Positions 15,625-23,687 of a stretch of 24,490 nt of DNA are shown in pieces. The notes beneath the pieces are model-generated. The model was not told the DNA's origin. It saw only the letters and a program-made list of their open reading frames with translations, and did not search any database. Made by a program: the position numbers and the translations under genes. This DNA comes from JBOFZL01 sp051655155 (GTDB lineage Bacteria; Bacillota; Clostridia; Peptostreptococcales; Filifactoraceae). The stretch's first letter is position 1; each line of letters starts with the position of its first letter. The stretch covers positions 1 to 24,490 of the forward strand of contig JBOFZL010000040.1 of assembly GCA_051655155.1 (NCBI GenBank). The letters are read 5' to 3'.

Positions 15625-16788
15625 TTATTCAGAAAACATTGCCATTTCTAGAATAGAATCTATACTATCTTTATATACTCTATCAAAAATATCAATAGTT
15701 ATCATCTCTCCACTATTAACCAAAACATTGCCTGAAATACCAATAATATCATTTGTAACTTTTTTACCTACCAATGTATTCCTTTGCTTTTCAATAAATC
15801 TTTTTATTAATATACTTCTTTCATCGCTAAGATCTTCAATATCATCTTTTCCTCTAATATAAAAATCACCATTATAATTCAACTCATCTGAATTTTCATC
15901 CTTAACATCCCCCACGATAGAATCATTGTCTAAAGAAGCTATTTTCTCTGTTAAATCGTCATTTACAAAATTTTCATTATCCACACTATCTATACTCAAA
16001 ATCTTTTCATCATCAAATTTATGAGGTTCTAAGTCAAATGAGTCTACATCAGATTCTAAGTCAAATGAGTTTATATCAGATTCACAATCTAGTTTTTGAA
16101 AATTCAAATCTATATCGCTTTCATCATTCTCTGTTACTATCACACCTTTAAACTCTTCATCAGAAAAATGTTCACTTTTTTTGACAAGAAACTCTTCCCT
16201 AATTTCATGAAAATCTTCTTCAAAATTTATATTATTAGATACTTCATTTTCCACATAATCAGCTAATGCATCTTCTTCCTTAAGCTTTCTATAATCTGAA
16301 CTATTCTCATCAGAAGATTTTTCTTTTCTGTCATTTATAACTATAACATCCTTTCCAAGAGTTAGAATTTCTTTGGCACATATTTTTTTCAAGTTTTGCT
16401 CATCACTCTCAACATACAGTTCTATCAGCTTTCCACCATCTTCACTAACTGATATTTCTTTTACTAATCCAACCTTATTGCCTTTTATTGTAATAATAAA
16501 CTCTCCAACAATTTCAGTAAGCCTTTCAGAAAAAACCTCTTTAAACTCCTCTAGGCTCAGTTCCTCTACAACATTTTCGCTATCTATAACCAATGCATAA
16601 TCTCCGATACCCTCTATACTTTTAAAAGATATAAACTTATAATCATCATTAGTTGTTTTCTTAAAATCTAATACAACAAATTCTAATGCTTTGTTTTTTC
16701 TATTAAACAACAACCTTCCTACTGTAGCAATTTTTTTACCTTCTTTGAGAGTAATAACAGACTTCCCATAAATATTCTCTAACAACAT
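15625..16788 (-). CDS. PRC-barrel domain protein of the pilus operon
   Basis: This is a 387-residue cytoplasmic-looking protein with no signal peptide. The N-terminal part has PRC-barrel features: YGKSVITLKEGKKIATVGRL, then a second related unit TEIVGEFIITIKGNKVGLVK. The middle (about 155-315) is very acidic and low in complexity, with SDINSFDLE and SDVDSFDLE in tandem. The C-terminal 60 residues are a separate conserved-looking unit (LVGKKVTNDIIGISGNVLV then NSGEMITIDIFDR), itself PRC-barrel-like. PRC-barrels bind RNA or proteins and occur in cell-division and photosynthesis proteins. Here the acidic linker suggests a scaffold that meets a basic partner; the Lys-rich PilM extension is a candidate, by inference only. 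The ATG at 16788 has a strong RBS (GGAGGTGA, 16800-16793), preferred to the longer frame at 16821. Confidence 0.82.
   Translation of the reverse strand: MLLENIYGKSVITLKEGKKIATVGRLLFNRKNKALEFVVLDFKKTTNDDYKFISFKSIEGIGDYALVIDSENVVEELSLEEFKEVFSERLTEIVGEFIITIKGNKVGLVKEISVSEDGGKLIELYVESDEQNLKKICAKEILTLGKDVIVINDRKEKSSDENSSDYRKLKEEDALADYVENEVSNNINFEEDFHEIREEFLVKKSEHFSDEEFKGVIVTENDESDIDLNFQKLDCESDINSFDLESDVDSFDLEPHKFDDEKILSIDSVDNENFVNDDLTEKIASLDNDSIVGDVKDENSDELNYNGDFYIRGKDDIEDLSDERSILIKRFIEKQRNTLVGKKVTNDIIGISGNVLVNSGEMITIDIFDRVYKDSIDSILEMAMFSE
16027..16080 (-). repeat. Tandem 27-bp duplication in the PRC-barrel gene
   Basis: Two adjacent 27-base units (16027-16053 and 16054-16080) differ at two positions only. 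They code for the acidic SDINSFDLE and SDVDSFDLE repeats. This looks like a recent in-frame slippage duplication. Confidence 0.85.
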
Positions 16789-16810
16789 AAGGTCACCTCC
16801 ACGACAATTT

Positions 16811-17104
16811 TTATTTTTCATATATATTTAACAAAACATTCTTCCCCTGTTTTTTAGTATTTAAACTGATATAAATTTTAGATGCAACATAATTAATCAT
16901 CCCCATAAAAATAACTAGTACTAAAGCATTTTCGAAATTTATATTGAATTTAACTAAAAAAGGGAAAATAATCAACCACACTAAATCTATAATCGTAATA
17001 AATAAATATCTTGATTTTAATTTCATCACCCTGAATTTATTTAATATTTTCGCTAAATATAAAAATATTGTTCCTATCAAAAATATTACCAAAATATAAT
17101 ACAT
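16811..17104 (-). CDS. Small membrane protein of the pilus operon, unknown function
   Basis: This is a 97-residue protein I do not recognise. Three hydrophobic segments are visible: residues 2-18 (YYILVIFLIGTIFLYLA), 33-51 (YLFITIIDLVWLIIFPFLV) and 60-76 (ALVLVIFMGMINYVASK). Basic residues between the first two (KFRVMKLKSR) and at the C-terminus (NTKKQGKN) suggest those parts face the cytoplasm. AAGGAG lies 9 bases before the ATG. It sits 12 bases after pilO, with its stop just before the PRC-barrel gene, inside the pilus transcript. That position suggests a platform or anchoring role. No homologous family comes to mind, so function is left open. Confidence 0.75.
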   Translation of the reverse strand: MYYILVIFLIGTIFLYLAKILNKFRVMKLKSRYLFITIIDLVWLIIFPFLVKFNINFENALVLVIFMGMINYVASKIYISLNTKKQGKNVLLNIYEK

Positions 17105-17116
17105 TACCTATACTCC

Positions 17117-18622
17117 TTATTTTTTACCTAGAGAGTTCATTGAAATACTATCAAATATAAGTTCTGATTCAATCTTCTGACCTTCATTACTATTTTTCAC
17201 ATATATCCCTTTTATTGTTACAGGATAATTTTTCAATCCACTAAGATCATAAGTTAAGTCTTTCCACCCTCTCCAATTTATCTCGCTTGCTATAGTAACC
17301 TGATACTCTTGATTGTTTTTATCTAAAAATATAAACCCTACCTCCACTGGTATCTCTTCCGTTGCAAATAGCGAGAAACTTACAGAATCTGCTTTTTCAT
17401 ATAACATAATAGATTTCTTTGATAAATCAATAAATAATTTTTCATCTGAACCTTCTCCTGGAAATATAAACCTAACAGTTCCAGCTGCCATACCACTGGA
17501 AACATTCTTGTTCGTGATCTCTCCATTAGCAATTATTTTATTTGTACTTTTCTTTAATTCAATACTGCCATCTTCAAAGTCATATAAAAAGCTTTTTCGC
17601 AAAAATCCATAAAGATTCTTATATGAATCAGCTTCATTTATATTTTTTTTGTAAGGAGAGCCACTTTCAGAGTTGCCTGTTTTATAATAGCTCATTAAAA
17701 TTTCTTCAATGCTATTTATTTCACTCATCTGCTTTTCAATAATTGCCCACTTGTAAGGCTTAAATGGATTTTCTACATTTCCTTTTTTAATCGGTTTCAC
17801 CTTAGTAAATGATACAAAGCTTGGTATATATTTATCAACATTCTCAATTTTATAAAAACTAATAAGTGCCTTACATTTCAAAATAATGTCTTTATCCGAA
17901 CTCTCCATATCTTTATCACCTATAGCGGATAATTGTCTCGATACTATTATCCTAGGGTTTTTATCTACAGCATTCAACCACTTAATTAATTGCGAATATG
18001 TCGCATCAAATTCTATTTCAGCTTCTATCAGATCCATCTGAGGAAATAATTTTGTATTACTTTCATTTTCTCCATCAAGACCTTGCTCAACATCCTCCTT
18101 GACTGCTACCAACTCTAGCTTTTTGCCATCAAATTCATTCTTTTTATCATTCTCTACATTTTCACCATTTGATATGTTTTGCTCGTTAGCATCAGTTGAT
18201 ATTGAGTTATCATTACTATTATTCTCTATCTTGTTATTAGGAGCTTCAGCTTCATCCTCTTTTTTTTCCTGTATTCTAAATTTTTTATTTTCTGAAAATG
18301 AAACTTTTTTAATCTCAACCCCACTCTTTTTATTGATCTTGATTATTTCTGATATAAAATCTTCCTGCTCTGCTTCACCATAATATCTAGAGGCTATAGG
18401 GATAATTTCATGCTTCAGAATCTCAATATCATTATCTAATCTCGCCCCTCGCAAAAGAAGTTCTTGCTGAATGTCATATACTTTTTGAACTTGCTCGACA
18501 TCGGTCCTTAAAATACTCAGTTTATCTGCCACCTTCACAAAGACAAAATAGTAATATGCTGCTCCTAATGCTATAAAAAAAGTGAATAATAAAAGGATTT
18601 TTTCACGCTTACTTAGCTTCAT
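17117..18622 (-). CDS. pilO: PilO-like pilus assembly protein with C-terminal beta-sandwich domain
   Basis: This is a 501-residue protein, well over twice the usual PilO length of about 200. Residues 9-28 are the single membrane helix (ILLLFTFFIALGAAYYYFVF), followed by a coiled coil (about 30-75). A ferredoxin-like PilO fold follows (about 85-112 and 190-260), interrupted by an acidic low-complexity insert (about 113-190). From residue 347 (YDFEDGS) to the end there is an extra domain of about 155 residues: FIDLSKKS, ADSVSFSLFA, INWRGWKDLTYDL, VTIKGIYVKN and ELIFDSISMN. This pattern resembles galactose-binding-like or CBM-like jelly rolls that follow other wall-active enzymes. PilO pairs with PilN in the inner assembly complex. 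The gene overlaps pilN by 14 bases, with its RBS (AAGGAGG) inside pilN. The added domain would lie outside the membrane and could bind wall glycan; that is inference. Confidence 0.85.
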   Translation of the reverse strand: MKLSKREKILLLFTFFIALGAAYYYFVFVKVADKLSILRTDVEQVQKVYDIQQELLLRGARLDNDIEILKHEIIPIASRYYGEAEQEDFISEIIKINKKSGVEIKKVSFSENKKFRIQEKKEDEAEAPNNKIENNSNDNSISTDANEQNISNGENVENDKKNEFDGKKLELVAVKEDVEQGLDGENESNTKLFPQMDLIEAEIEFDATYSQLIKWLNAVDKNPRIIVSRQLSAIGDKDMESSDKDIILKCKALISFYKIENVDKYIPSFVSFTKVKPIKKGNVENPFKPYKWAIIEKQMSEINSIEEILMSYYKTGNSESGSPYKKNINEADSYKNLYGFLRKSFLYDFEDGSIELKKSTNKIIANGEITNKNVSSGMAAGTVRFIFPGEGSDEKLFIDLSKKSIMLYEKADSVSFSLFATEEIPVEVGFIFLDKNNQEYQVTIASEINWRGWKDLTYDLSGLKNYPVTIKGIYVKNSNEGQKIESELIFDSISMNSLGKK

Positions 18623-19181
18623 CTGTATCCTCCTTTATCAATAGTCTAATAGAAAAATCATAATACTTTTTATCTTTGTCAGATTTCTTAATCTCATATA
18701 CCAAAATTTTACTAAACAAATTTGACTTTCGTAAATCATTTTCAAACTGTGCAATTACACTTTTATTTAGCGCTCTTCCCTCTATAGATAATTCTTTATC
18801 GTATATAGTCAAACTAACCAAAAACATATCCTTAACCATTTCTTTTTTAATGAAATTTACTATATACTCATTAACACTATGAATTTTAGATATATTTTCT
18901 TGTAATGAAACAAAAAATATCTGTTCAATTTTCATTTGTTCTAATATATCCGATTTTTCTTGCGCAATCTTAATTCTTTCTTTATATAAAGGATCTTCCA
19001 TCGTTGAATTCATTTCTGATTTCATTTTAGTTAAGTTTCTATACTCTAAAAATTGAAAAGCCCCACTAATCACCATAAATCCAACAACCAATATGGAGGT
19101 TGTAGTAATCAAAAGCTTTCCCTTATCTGTTTTCTCTTTGCCCTCACCTTTGTATGGAGAAAAAAAGTTGAAATCTTTCAT
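18609..19181 (-). CDS. pilN: PilN-like pilus assembly protein
   Basis: This is a 190-residue bitopic protein of the usual PilN length. The cytoplasmic N-terminus (MKDFNFFSPYKGEG) matches the short motif (compare INLLPYR) by which PilN binds the groove of PilM. One membrane helix follows (residues 24-43, LITTTSILVVGFMVISGAFQ), then a coiled coil (LTKMKSEMNSTM onward) and a small alpha/beta outer domain (IHSVNEYIVNFIKKE, SLTIYDKELSIEGRA, FSIRLLIKED). The strand pattern fits the family. It lies between pilM and pilO, in the conserved order M-N-O, with AAAGGAGG before the ATG. Confidence 0.87.
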   Translation of the reverse strand: MKDFNFFSPYKGEGKEKTDKGKLLITTTSILVVGFMVISGAFQFLEYRNLTKMKSEMNSTMEDPLYKERIKIAQEKSDILEQMKIEQIFFVSLQENISKIHSVNEYIVNFIKKEMVKDMFLVSLTIYDKELSIEGRALNKSVIAQFENDLRKSNLFSKILVYEIKKSDKDKKYYDFSIRLLIKEDTDEAK

Positions 19182-19198
19182 AAATACAATATCCTCCT

Positions 19199-20536
19199 TT
19201 ATACTTCTAACCTTATAACAGCACCTATAGCATTTAAAAAACTAGATACTTTATCTTTATCTTTTTCATTTAGAACAACACTGTCTATAAAATCAATTCT
19301 TCTTGTAGGTTTATTTAGCTTTTTTTCTAAAAATTTAGACATATTAATTTCAAAAAGCCCACCACCATAAATATAAATATGATTAATTTCATTACTCTCA
19401 TCTTGCATACTATAATACTTAATACTCCTACTAACCTCTCCCACAAATGCTTCCATTTTATTAAAGAATAATTTTATAAAATAATTATTTATTTTATCAA
19501 AAGAATCTACACCTTTTATTCCATTGTCTTTTAAATATTCTTCATCTTTATTATACGCTTTCTCTATCATGTCTTCAAAAAAAACATTGGTCTTCTTTTC
19601 AAGATCATGCCCACTTATATCTAGTCCATCTGCAACCAATGACCTTAAGTCTTTATACCCAAATTCTAAAACTGTATTAAATTTGTATTTACCATTTTTA
19701 AAAACTATAAAATTTGAATTTTCATCATTTATTTCTATAATAGCAATTGATTCATCTAGTACATAATCCTCATTTATAAATCCTTCATTAAAATTAATTA
19801 GTTTCTCTATTGAGTTAGTGCTCTCATCCATAGCGTATGGGAGTAATTTTAACCCATTAACAAAATTCAACATAGATTTAACAATATTCTCTGGAATAAC
19901 AGCAACCAATAATTTTAATTTTTCAACTTCTTCATCAATAAATTTTTCTATTTCAATATACTCAATAACAGCGTCACTTGATTCAATTGGTAGGTACTGT
20001 CCCATCTCATATTTTAACAATGAATCTATATCAGCTTGATTTATATTAGGAATAACAATTTCCCTTTTCAAAATATTACTACTCTTAGCTGTACATATAG
20101 CATTTTTAGTATTAATACCATTCTTTCTTAAAACTTCAACAATAGAATCTAATTCTTGCGCAGGTATATTAACGAATCCGTTTGAATACCAGTCTTTTTG
20201 CAGTTCTATAAGAAACATATTTTCAATATATATTTTTCTATTTTGGATTTTACCATATACAAACTTCATTTTATTGGTATCAAAATCTATACTAATTACC
20301 ATTTCTGAATTTTTCATTAGTCCTTTTCTATGCTTTGTCTTATAAAAAAAGTCAGACTTACCTCCCAATATTTTTTTTGTGCCTAATGACTTTTTTTCCT
20401 CTTTCCCTTTTTTAAACAAGCTCACTGTTTTTTTTTGGTTTACTTTTCCTTCACCTGAATTACTCTTTACCTTAAAGAAAGGTTTTTTATCAATTTTTTC
20501 CTCTTTAACATTTTTATTTTTTTTTAATATCGACAA
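19199..20536 (-). CDS. pilM: PilM-like cytoplasmic ATPase with Lys-rich N-terminal extension
   Basis: This is an actin-fold (FtsA-like) cytoplasmic protein of 445 residues. The PilM core begins about residue 79 (MVISIDFDTNKMKFVYGKI). It continues with the ATPase-type segments VVEVLRKNGINTKNAICTAK, LDESIAIIEINDENSNFIV and IYIYGGGLFEINMSKFLEKK. The usual start of the family is at that point. Residues 1-75 are extra: a strongly basic, Lys-rich tail with repeated KK and KGKEEKK. The start is TTG at 20536, and GGAGG is 8 bases upstream, so the extension is probably real. An internal ATG at residue 74 follows AAAAGGA and could yield a shorter form. PilM binds the N-terminus of PilN, whose gene follows after 17 bases. 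Confidence 0.87.
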   Translation of the reverse strand: MSILKKNKNVKEEKIDKKPFFKVKSNSGEGKVNQKKTVSLFKKGKEEKKSLGTKKILGGKSDFFYKTKHRKGLMKNSEMVISIDFDTNKMKFVYGKIQNRKIYIENMFLIELQKDWYSNGFVNIPAQELDSIVEVLRKNGINTKNAICTAKSSNILKREIVIPNINQADIDSLLKYEMGQYLPIESSDAVIEYIEIEKFIDEEVEKLKLLVAVIPENIVKSMLNFVNGLKLLPYAMDESTNSIEKLINFNEGFINEDYVLDESIAIIEINDENSNFIVFKNGKYKFNTVLEFGYKDLRSLVADGLDISGHDLEKKTNVFFEDMIEKAYNKDEEYLKDNGIKGVDSFDKINNYFIKLFFNKMEAFVGEVSRSIKYYSMQDESNEINHIYIYGGGLFEINMSKFLEKKLNKPTRRIDFIDSVVLNEKDKDKVSSFLNAIGAVIRLEV

Positions 20537-20570
20537 TGGAAATACCTCCTTTTTATAACTTTTTCAACTG

Positions 20571-22145
20571 CTATTGAATTAGCCCATACTTATTCATTAG
20601 ACTCGTTATCATCTCTTCTACGTCATTTTTTCCAGTTTCTTTTCCAATAATGACTTCTGCAACATCTATTTCAGCACCATTCCCTAGGATAAATTCGTTA
20701 TTACTATCAAATGATTTGCTAAAATGGTTTGCAGGCAAATTAATACTTTCAATCTTTTCCAAATTTTTATATATATCAACCTGACTTCCACTAAAAGATA
20801 GTGCCATAACATTCCAATTTTCATTTTTTGTACCCGTCCCAATTGAAATATAGTTATTAAAACTTCCATCATCCTCTTTAAATCTATAATTAAACTTATC
20901 AAAACCAAAATCAAACTCTGAATCTCTTCCTCCAATTATTCCTTTCCCTCTAACAATTGGTATCGTAGAAGCATTTCCCCATTCTTTACACACAATATAA
21001 ATCGTATATTTATTAGGTAAATTATCTTTTAAATCTATACCATAAGCAGAGCTACTATCAAATTTAAAAAATCGAGAATATGTGTCATATTCACTACCTT
21101 TATATTTTATTTTTCCTGTCTTATCTCCATGCACAATTATTTCAGGAATATTATATAAAGGGATTTCTTTTAAATAAATTTTTTCATCAATACCAATAAC
21201 CTCTTCAAATTTTCTATTATCTGGAAAATCGCTAATTAAAGATGAATCCAACGCCCCTATAGGATTTTTAGGATAATTTGCAATATAGTATGAGTTACTT
21301 TTTGACTCCACTCCAATTTTACCTTCCCTTATAGTCGGTCTTAGCCCAAGTATAATAAATCTCCCTTTCATATTATCTTTAACTTCACTCAAAGTTTTCT
21401 CTTTTTCTGATTGTGCACTACTCCCATCTTCTGAAATATATTCATAACTTCTTGAAAATACAGGATATACTTTTCCTATAAGAAGTTCTTCAGCTTTAAA
21501 CTTTTCTGAGCTTGGTTCTATCATATGAAACCCTGGTCTAGAGCTATACCAAACATACTGCTCAGTAAATAGTTTATCTTTATTCTTACCATATTTAACA
21601 TCTGATGACATACTTTTTCCCACTCTATTAAATCCATATTTGGGAATATTATTATCAGGCTCATCAAAAAATTTTATTTTTATACTATCTACCTCAGGCA
21701 TAGAAAAAGATAATTCCTTTCTATCCAAAACCCAAGCTGATAATTTACCTATCTTTACTCCTTCAGAATTTTTATGATCAACATTAACTTCATATATCTT
21801 AATATCAACATTATTAACTGTCTCTATAAATGAATTATAAGCTGATAGCTCTGCTTTAATTTTCTCTAACTTTTCTTCAGTATCTTTCTTTATATCTGGT
21901 TCTAATGAGCCAGAAGCGTTTAAAATTTCTTCTTGCTTCAGCTTTTCTGAAATCAACTTTTCGACCTTTGCTATTTTCTCCTCCAGTTCCCCTTGTTCGT
22001 TGAAGGCAAATACTGTTCTTTCTCTCTCTTTTTTTAATTGCATACCCATTCCAGTTAGTGTAGCCATAACCAGAAAGAAAAGAATAGATACTATTAAAAA
22101 GCTCATAACTACCTCCATAAGAGTAAATCCTTTTCTTGATTTCAT
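20571..22145 (-). CDS. Modular prepilin with C-terminal ConA/LamG-like lectin domain
   Basis: This is a 524-residue minor pilin. The class III signal is perfect: MKSRKG|FTLMEV (cleavage after G6, E at +5), followed by the hydrophobic helix (residues 12-36). A long charged helix or coiled coil (about 38-112) forms a stem. A pilin-like middle region follows, then a beta-sandwich of the concanavalin/LamG type (about 330-524): SRFFKFDSSSAYGIDL, KYTIYIVCKEW, NWNVMALSFSGSQVDIYKN, NEFILGNGAEIDVAEVIIG and the typical ending VEEMITSLMNKYGL. LamG-like minor pilins are known to bind glycans (PilC of Streptococcus sanguinis), so this is likely an adhesive lectin subunit. The ATG has AAAGGAG upstream, and the gene follows the VWA pilin by 14 bases. 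Confidence 0.88.
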   Translation of the reverse strand: MKSRKGFTLMEVVMSFLIVSILFFLVMATLTGMGMQLKKERERTVFAFNEQGELEEKIAKVEKLISEKLKQEEILNASGSLEPDIKKDTEEKLEKIKAELSAYNSFIETVNNVDIKIYEVNVDHKNSEGVKIGKLSAWVLDRKELSFSMPEVDSIKIKFFDEPDNNIPKYGFNRVGKSMSSDVKYGKNKDKLFTEQYVWYSSRPGFHMIEPSSEKFKAEELLIGKVYPVFSRSYEYISEDGSSAQSEKEKTLSEVKDNMKGRFIILGLRPTIREGKIGVESKSNSYYIANYPKNPIGALDSSLISDFPDNRKFEEVIGIDEKIYLKEIPLYNIPEIIVHGDKTGKIKYKGSEYDTYSRFFKFDSSSAYGIDLKDNLPNKYTIYIVCKEWGNASTIPIVRGKGIIGGRDSEFDFGFDKFNYRFKEDDGSFNNYISIGTGTKNENWNVMALSFSGSQVDIYKNLEKIESINLPANHFSKSFDSNNEFILGNGAEIDVAEVIIGKETGKNDVEEMITSLMNKYGLIQ

Positions 22146-22159
22146 ACTTTTCGCTCCTT

Positions 22160-23677
22160 TTAAAGCTTAGGTCCATTTAAATACCACAAATCATACCTAA
22201 TTTTTTCCTGAATTTTATCAAATGTTTTCTTTAACTTTATATCGTCGTCCGCTCTAAATATATGGTCATTATCCAAAGAAAATGAATCCTTAATACTCTT
22301 AACTCCTTCTGTAGTTACAGATTTTGAAAAAACAATAAAAAATGTCTCAATATTTTTTTTCTTATACATATCACCCATCAATTTAATTGAACTATTTGCA
22401 TGTCCGATAGAACTCTTTTCCCAAGCGCTTTGATTAAAGTTTCCATAATAATCACGAAATTGATTTGTATACAAGCTTCCAGCAGTATTTTCATATCCAT
22501 ATTCTCTATCATCTGTCACTATATTAAGATAATCTTTATCATAACTTGCAACATTACTGTCCCCATCTACTAGGATTATTAAATAGTTTACAGGCTTTTC
22601 TTTTGCATTTAACGTTTTATTATGATCTAGCAACTTATAATATGCAAGCCTAAGACCATCACCTGTATTGGTTCCCCCATCAGCTTTTAATTGATTAATT
22701 CTATTTTTTAAAATAGCAGAATCCACATTAGATTTTTTAAAGATATCTTTTGTTTGTAAAGGTTTAGTATACATTGATAAGTCTGCAACTTCAGAAAAAG
22801 GAAACAATCCTATATCTATATTTCCGTCTTTAGACATATTATCAATAAACTCTGTTCCTCGGTTTTTTAATATACTTATCCTTTCATCGGAGGCATTAAC
22901 ACCTGTTTCATTTCCATACATGTCCCATTTCATACTTCCAGATATATCTAATACCATAGCTATATGTGCTACGGATAGATCATCGCCCCCTTTACGGTAG
23001 GCTATGGCTACAGAAGGATCACTTTCACTACCTCTGTGAATTACTTGTAAGGAATTTAAAGCTTCTAATCCTGTTATAAAACTCAAGTAATCTTCAGGAT
23101 TTGAATTTTTTGGTTTTAAAACTGTTTCAAGAGCATATTTTAGCTTTCTACTTGAATCATTTGGATCATCTTTTGTAAAAACCAAGTCAAAAGAAATTTC
23201 ATTTCCAGTATTCTCGTCTATATAAGAATATCCTAAAACCTTTTGCACAAAAGTTCCACCATTAACTGTAATTATATTATCTTTTTCTGGATCTCCTTTC
23301 GGATTTCCCTTTTCATCTTGGGATATAAGATGAACAAGTGCCCTAGTTTTAAAAACAGTTCCATCTGGATTTTTTCTGTCTTTAATTTCCACATTATCCA
23401 TTATCCCTATATAATTCCATCCTGGAGAAATATTATCGCTCCTGAAACTTGATTTAGGAATTGTGAATATTGCATCTGAATACTTTACACTATTATTAAT
23501 CTGCGAAATAAGTAATCTTGCATTAGTTTGAAGCTTTACTTCAGCTGTAGCAGAATAGAGTCCACTTGCTGAAATATTTAATAATTGAATGGCTAATCCT
23601 ATCACTATAATACTTAAACTCATCGACATAATTAGTTCTGGTAAAGTGAATGCATTCAATCTTTTTATCTTTTTCAT
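22160..23677 (-). CDS. Modular prepilin with von Willebrand factor A domain
   Basis: This is a 505-residue minor pilin. The N-terminus KRLNA|FTLPELIMSMSL is a class III signal with E at +5 but Ala rather than Gly at -1, and a hydrophobic helix through residue 36. A pilin-like part (40-215) precedes a VWA domain (about 235-495). The metal-ion-dependent adhesion site is complete: DISGS (D244, S246, S248), T336 in GGTNTGDGL and D371 in LVDGDSN, so divalent-metal binding is likely. VWA minor pilins are known from Streptococcus sanguinis PilB, which binds host proteins; a similar adhesive tip role is inferred. A strong RBS (GAGGAGG) precedes the ATG. It starts 10 bases after the PilX-like gene. 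Confidence 0.92.
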   Translation of the reverse strand: MKKIKRLNAFTLPELIMSMSLSIIVIGLAIQLLNISASGLYSATAEVKLQTNARLLISQINNSVKYSDAIFTIPKSSFRSDNISPGWNYIGIMDNVEIKDRKNPDGTVFKTRALVHLISQDEKGNPKGDPEKDNIITVNGGTFVQKVLGYSYIDENTGNEISFDLVFTKDDPNDSSRKLKYALETVLKPKNSNPEDYLSFITGLEALNSLQVIHRGSESDPSVAIAYRKGGDDLSVAHIAMVLDISGSMKWDMYGNETGVNASDERISILKNRGTEFIDNMSKDGNIDIGLFPFSEVADLSMYTKPLQTKDIFKKSNVDSAILKNRINQLKADGGTNTGDGLRLAYYKLLDHNKTLNAKEKPVNYLIILVDGDSNVASYDKDYLNIVTDDREYGYENTAGSLYTNQFRDYYGNFNQSAWEKSSIGHANSSIKLMGDMYKKKNIETFFIVFSKSVTTEGVKSIKDSFSLDNDHIFRADDDIKLKKTFDKIQEKIRYDLWYLNGPKL

Positions 23678-23687
23678 AAAAGCCTCC

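Noticed and set aside
21877..22176. Minus-strand open frame of 99 codons overlapping the lectin pilin start in another frame.
   Set aside because: The pilin frame has a perfect class III signal and RBS; the alternative translation has no recognisable feature.
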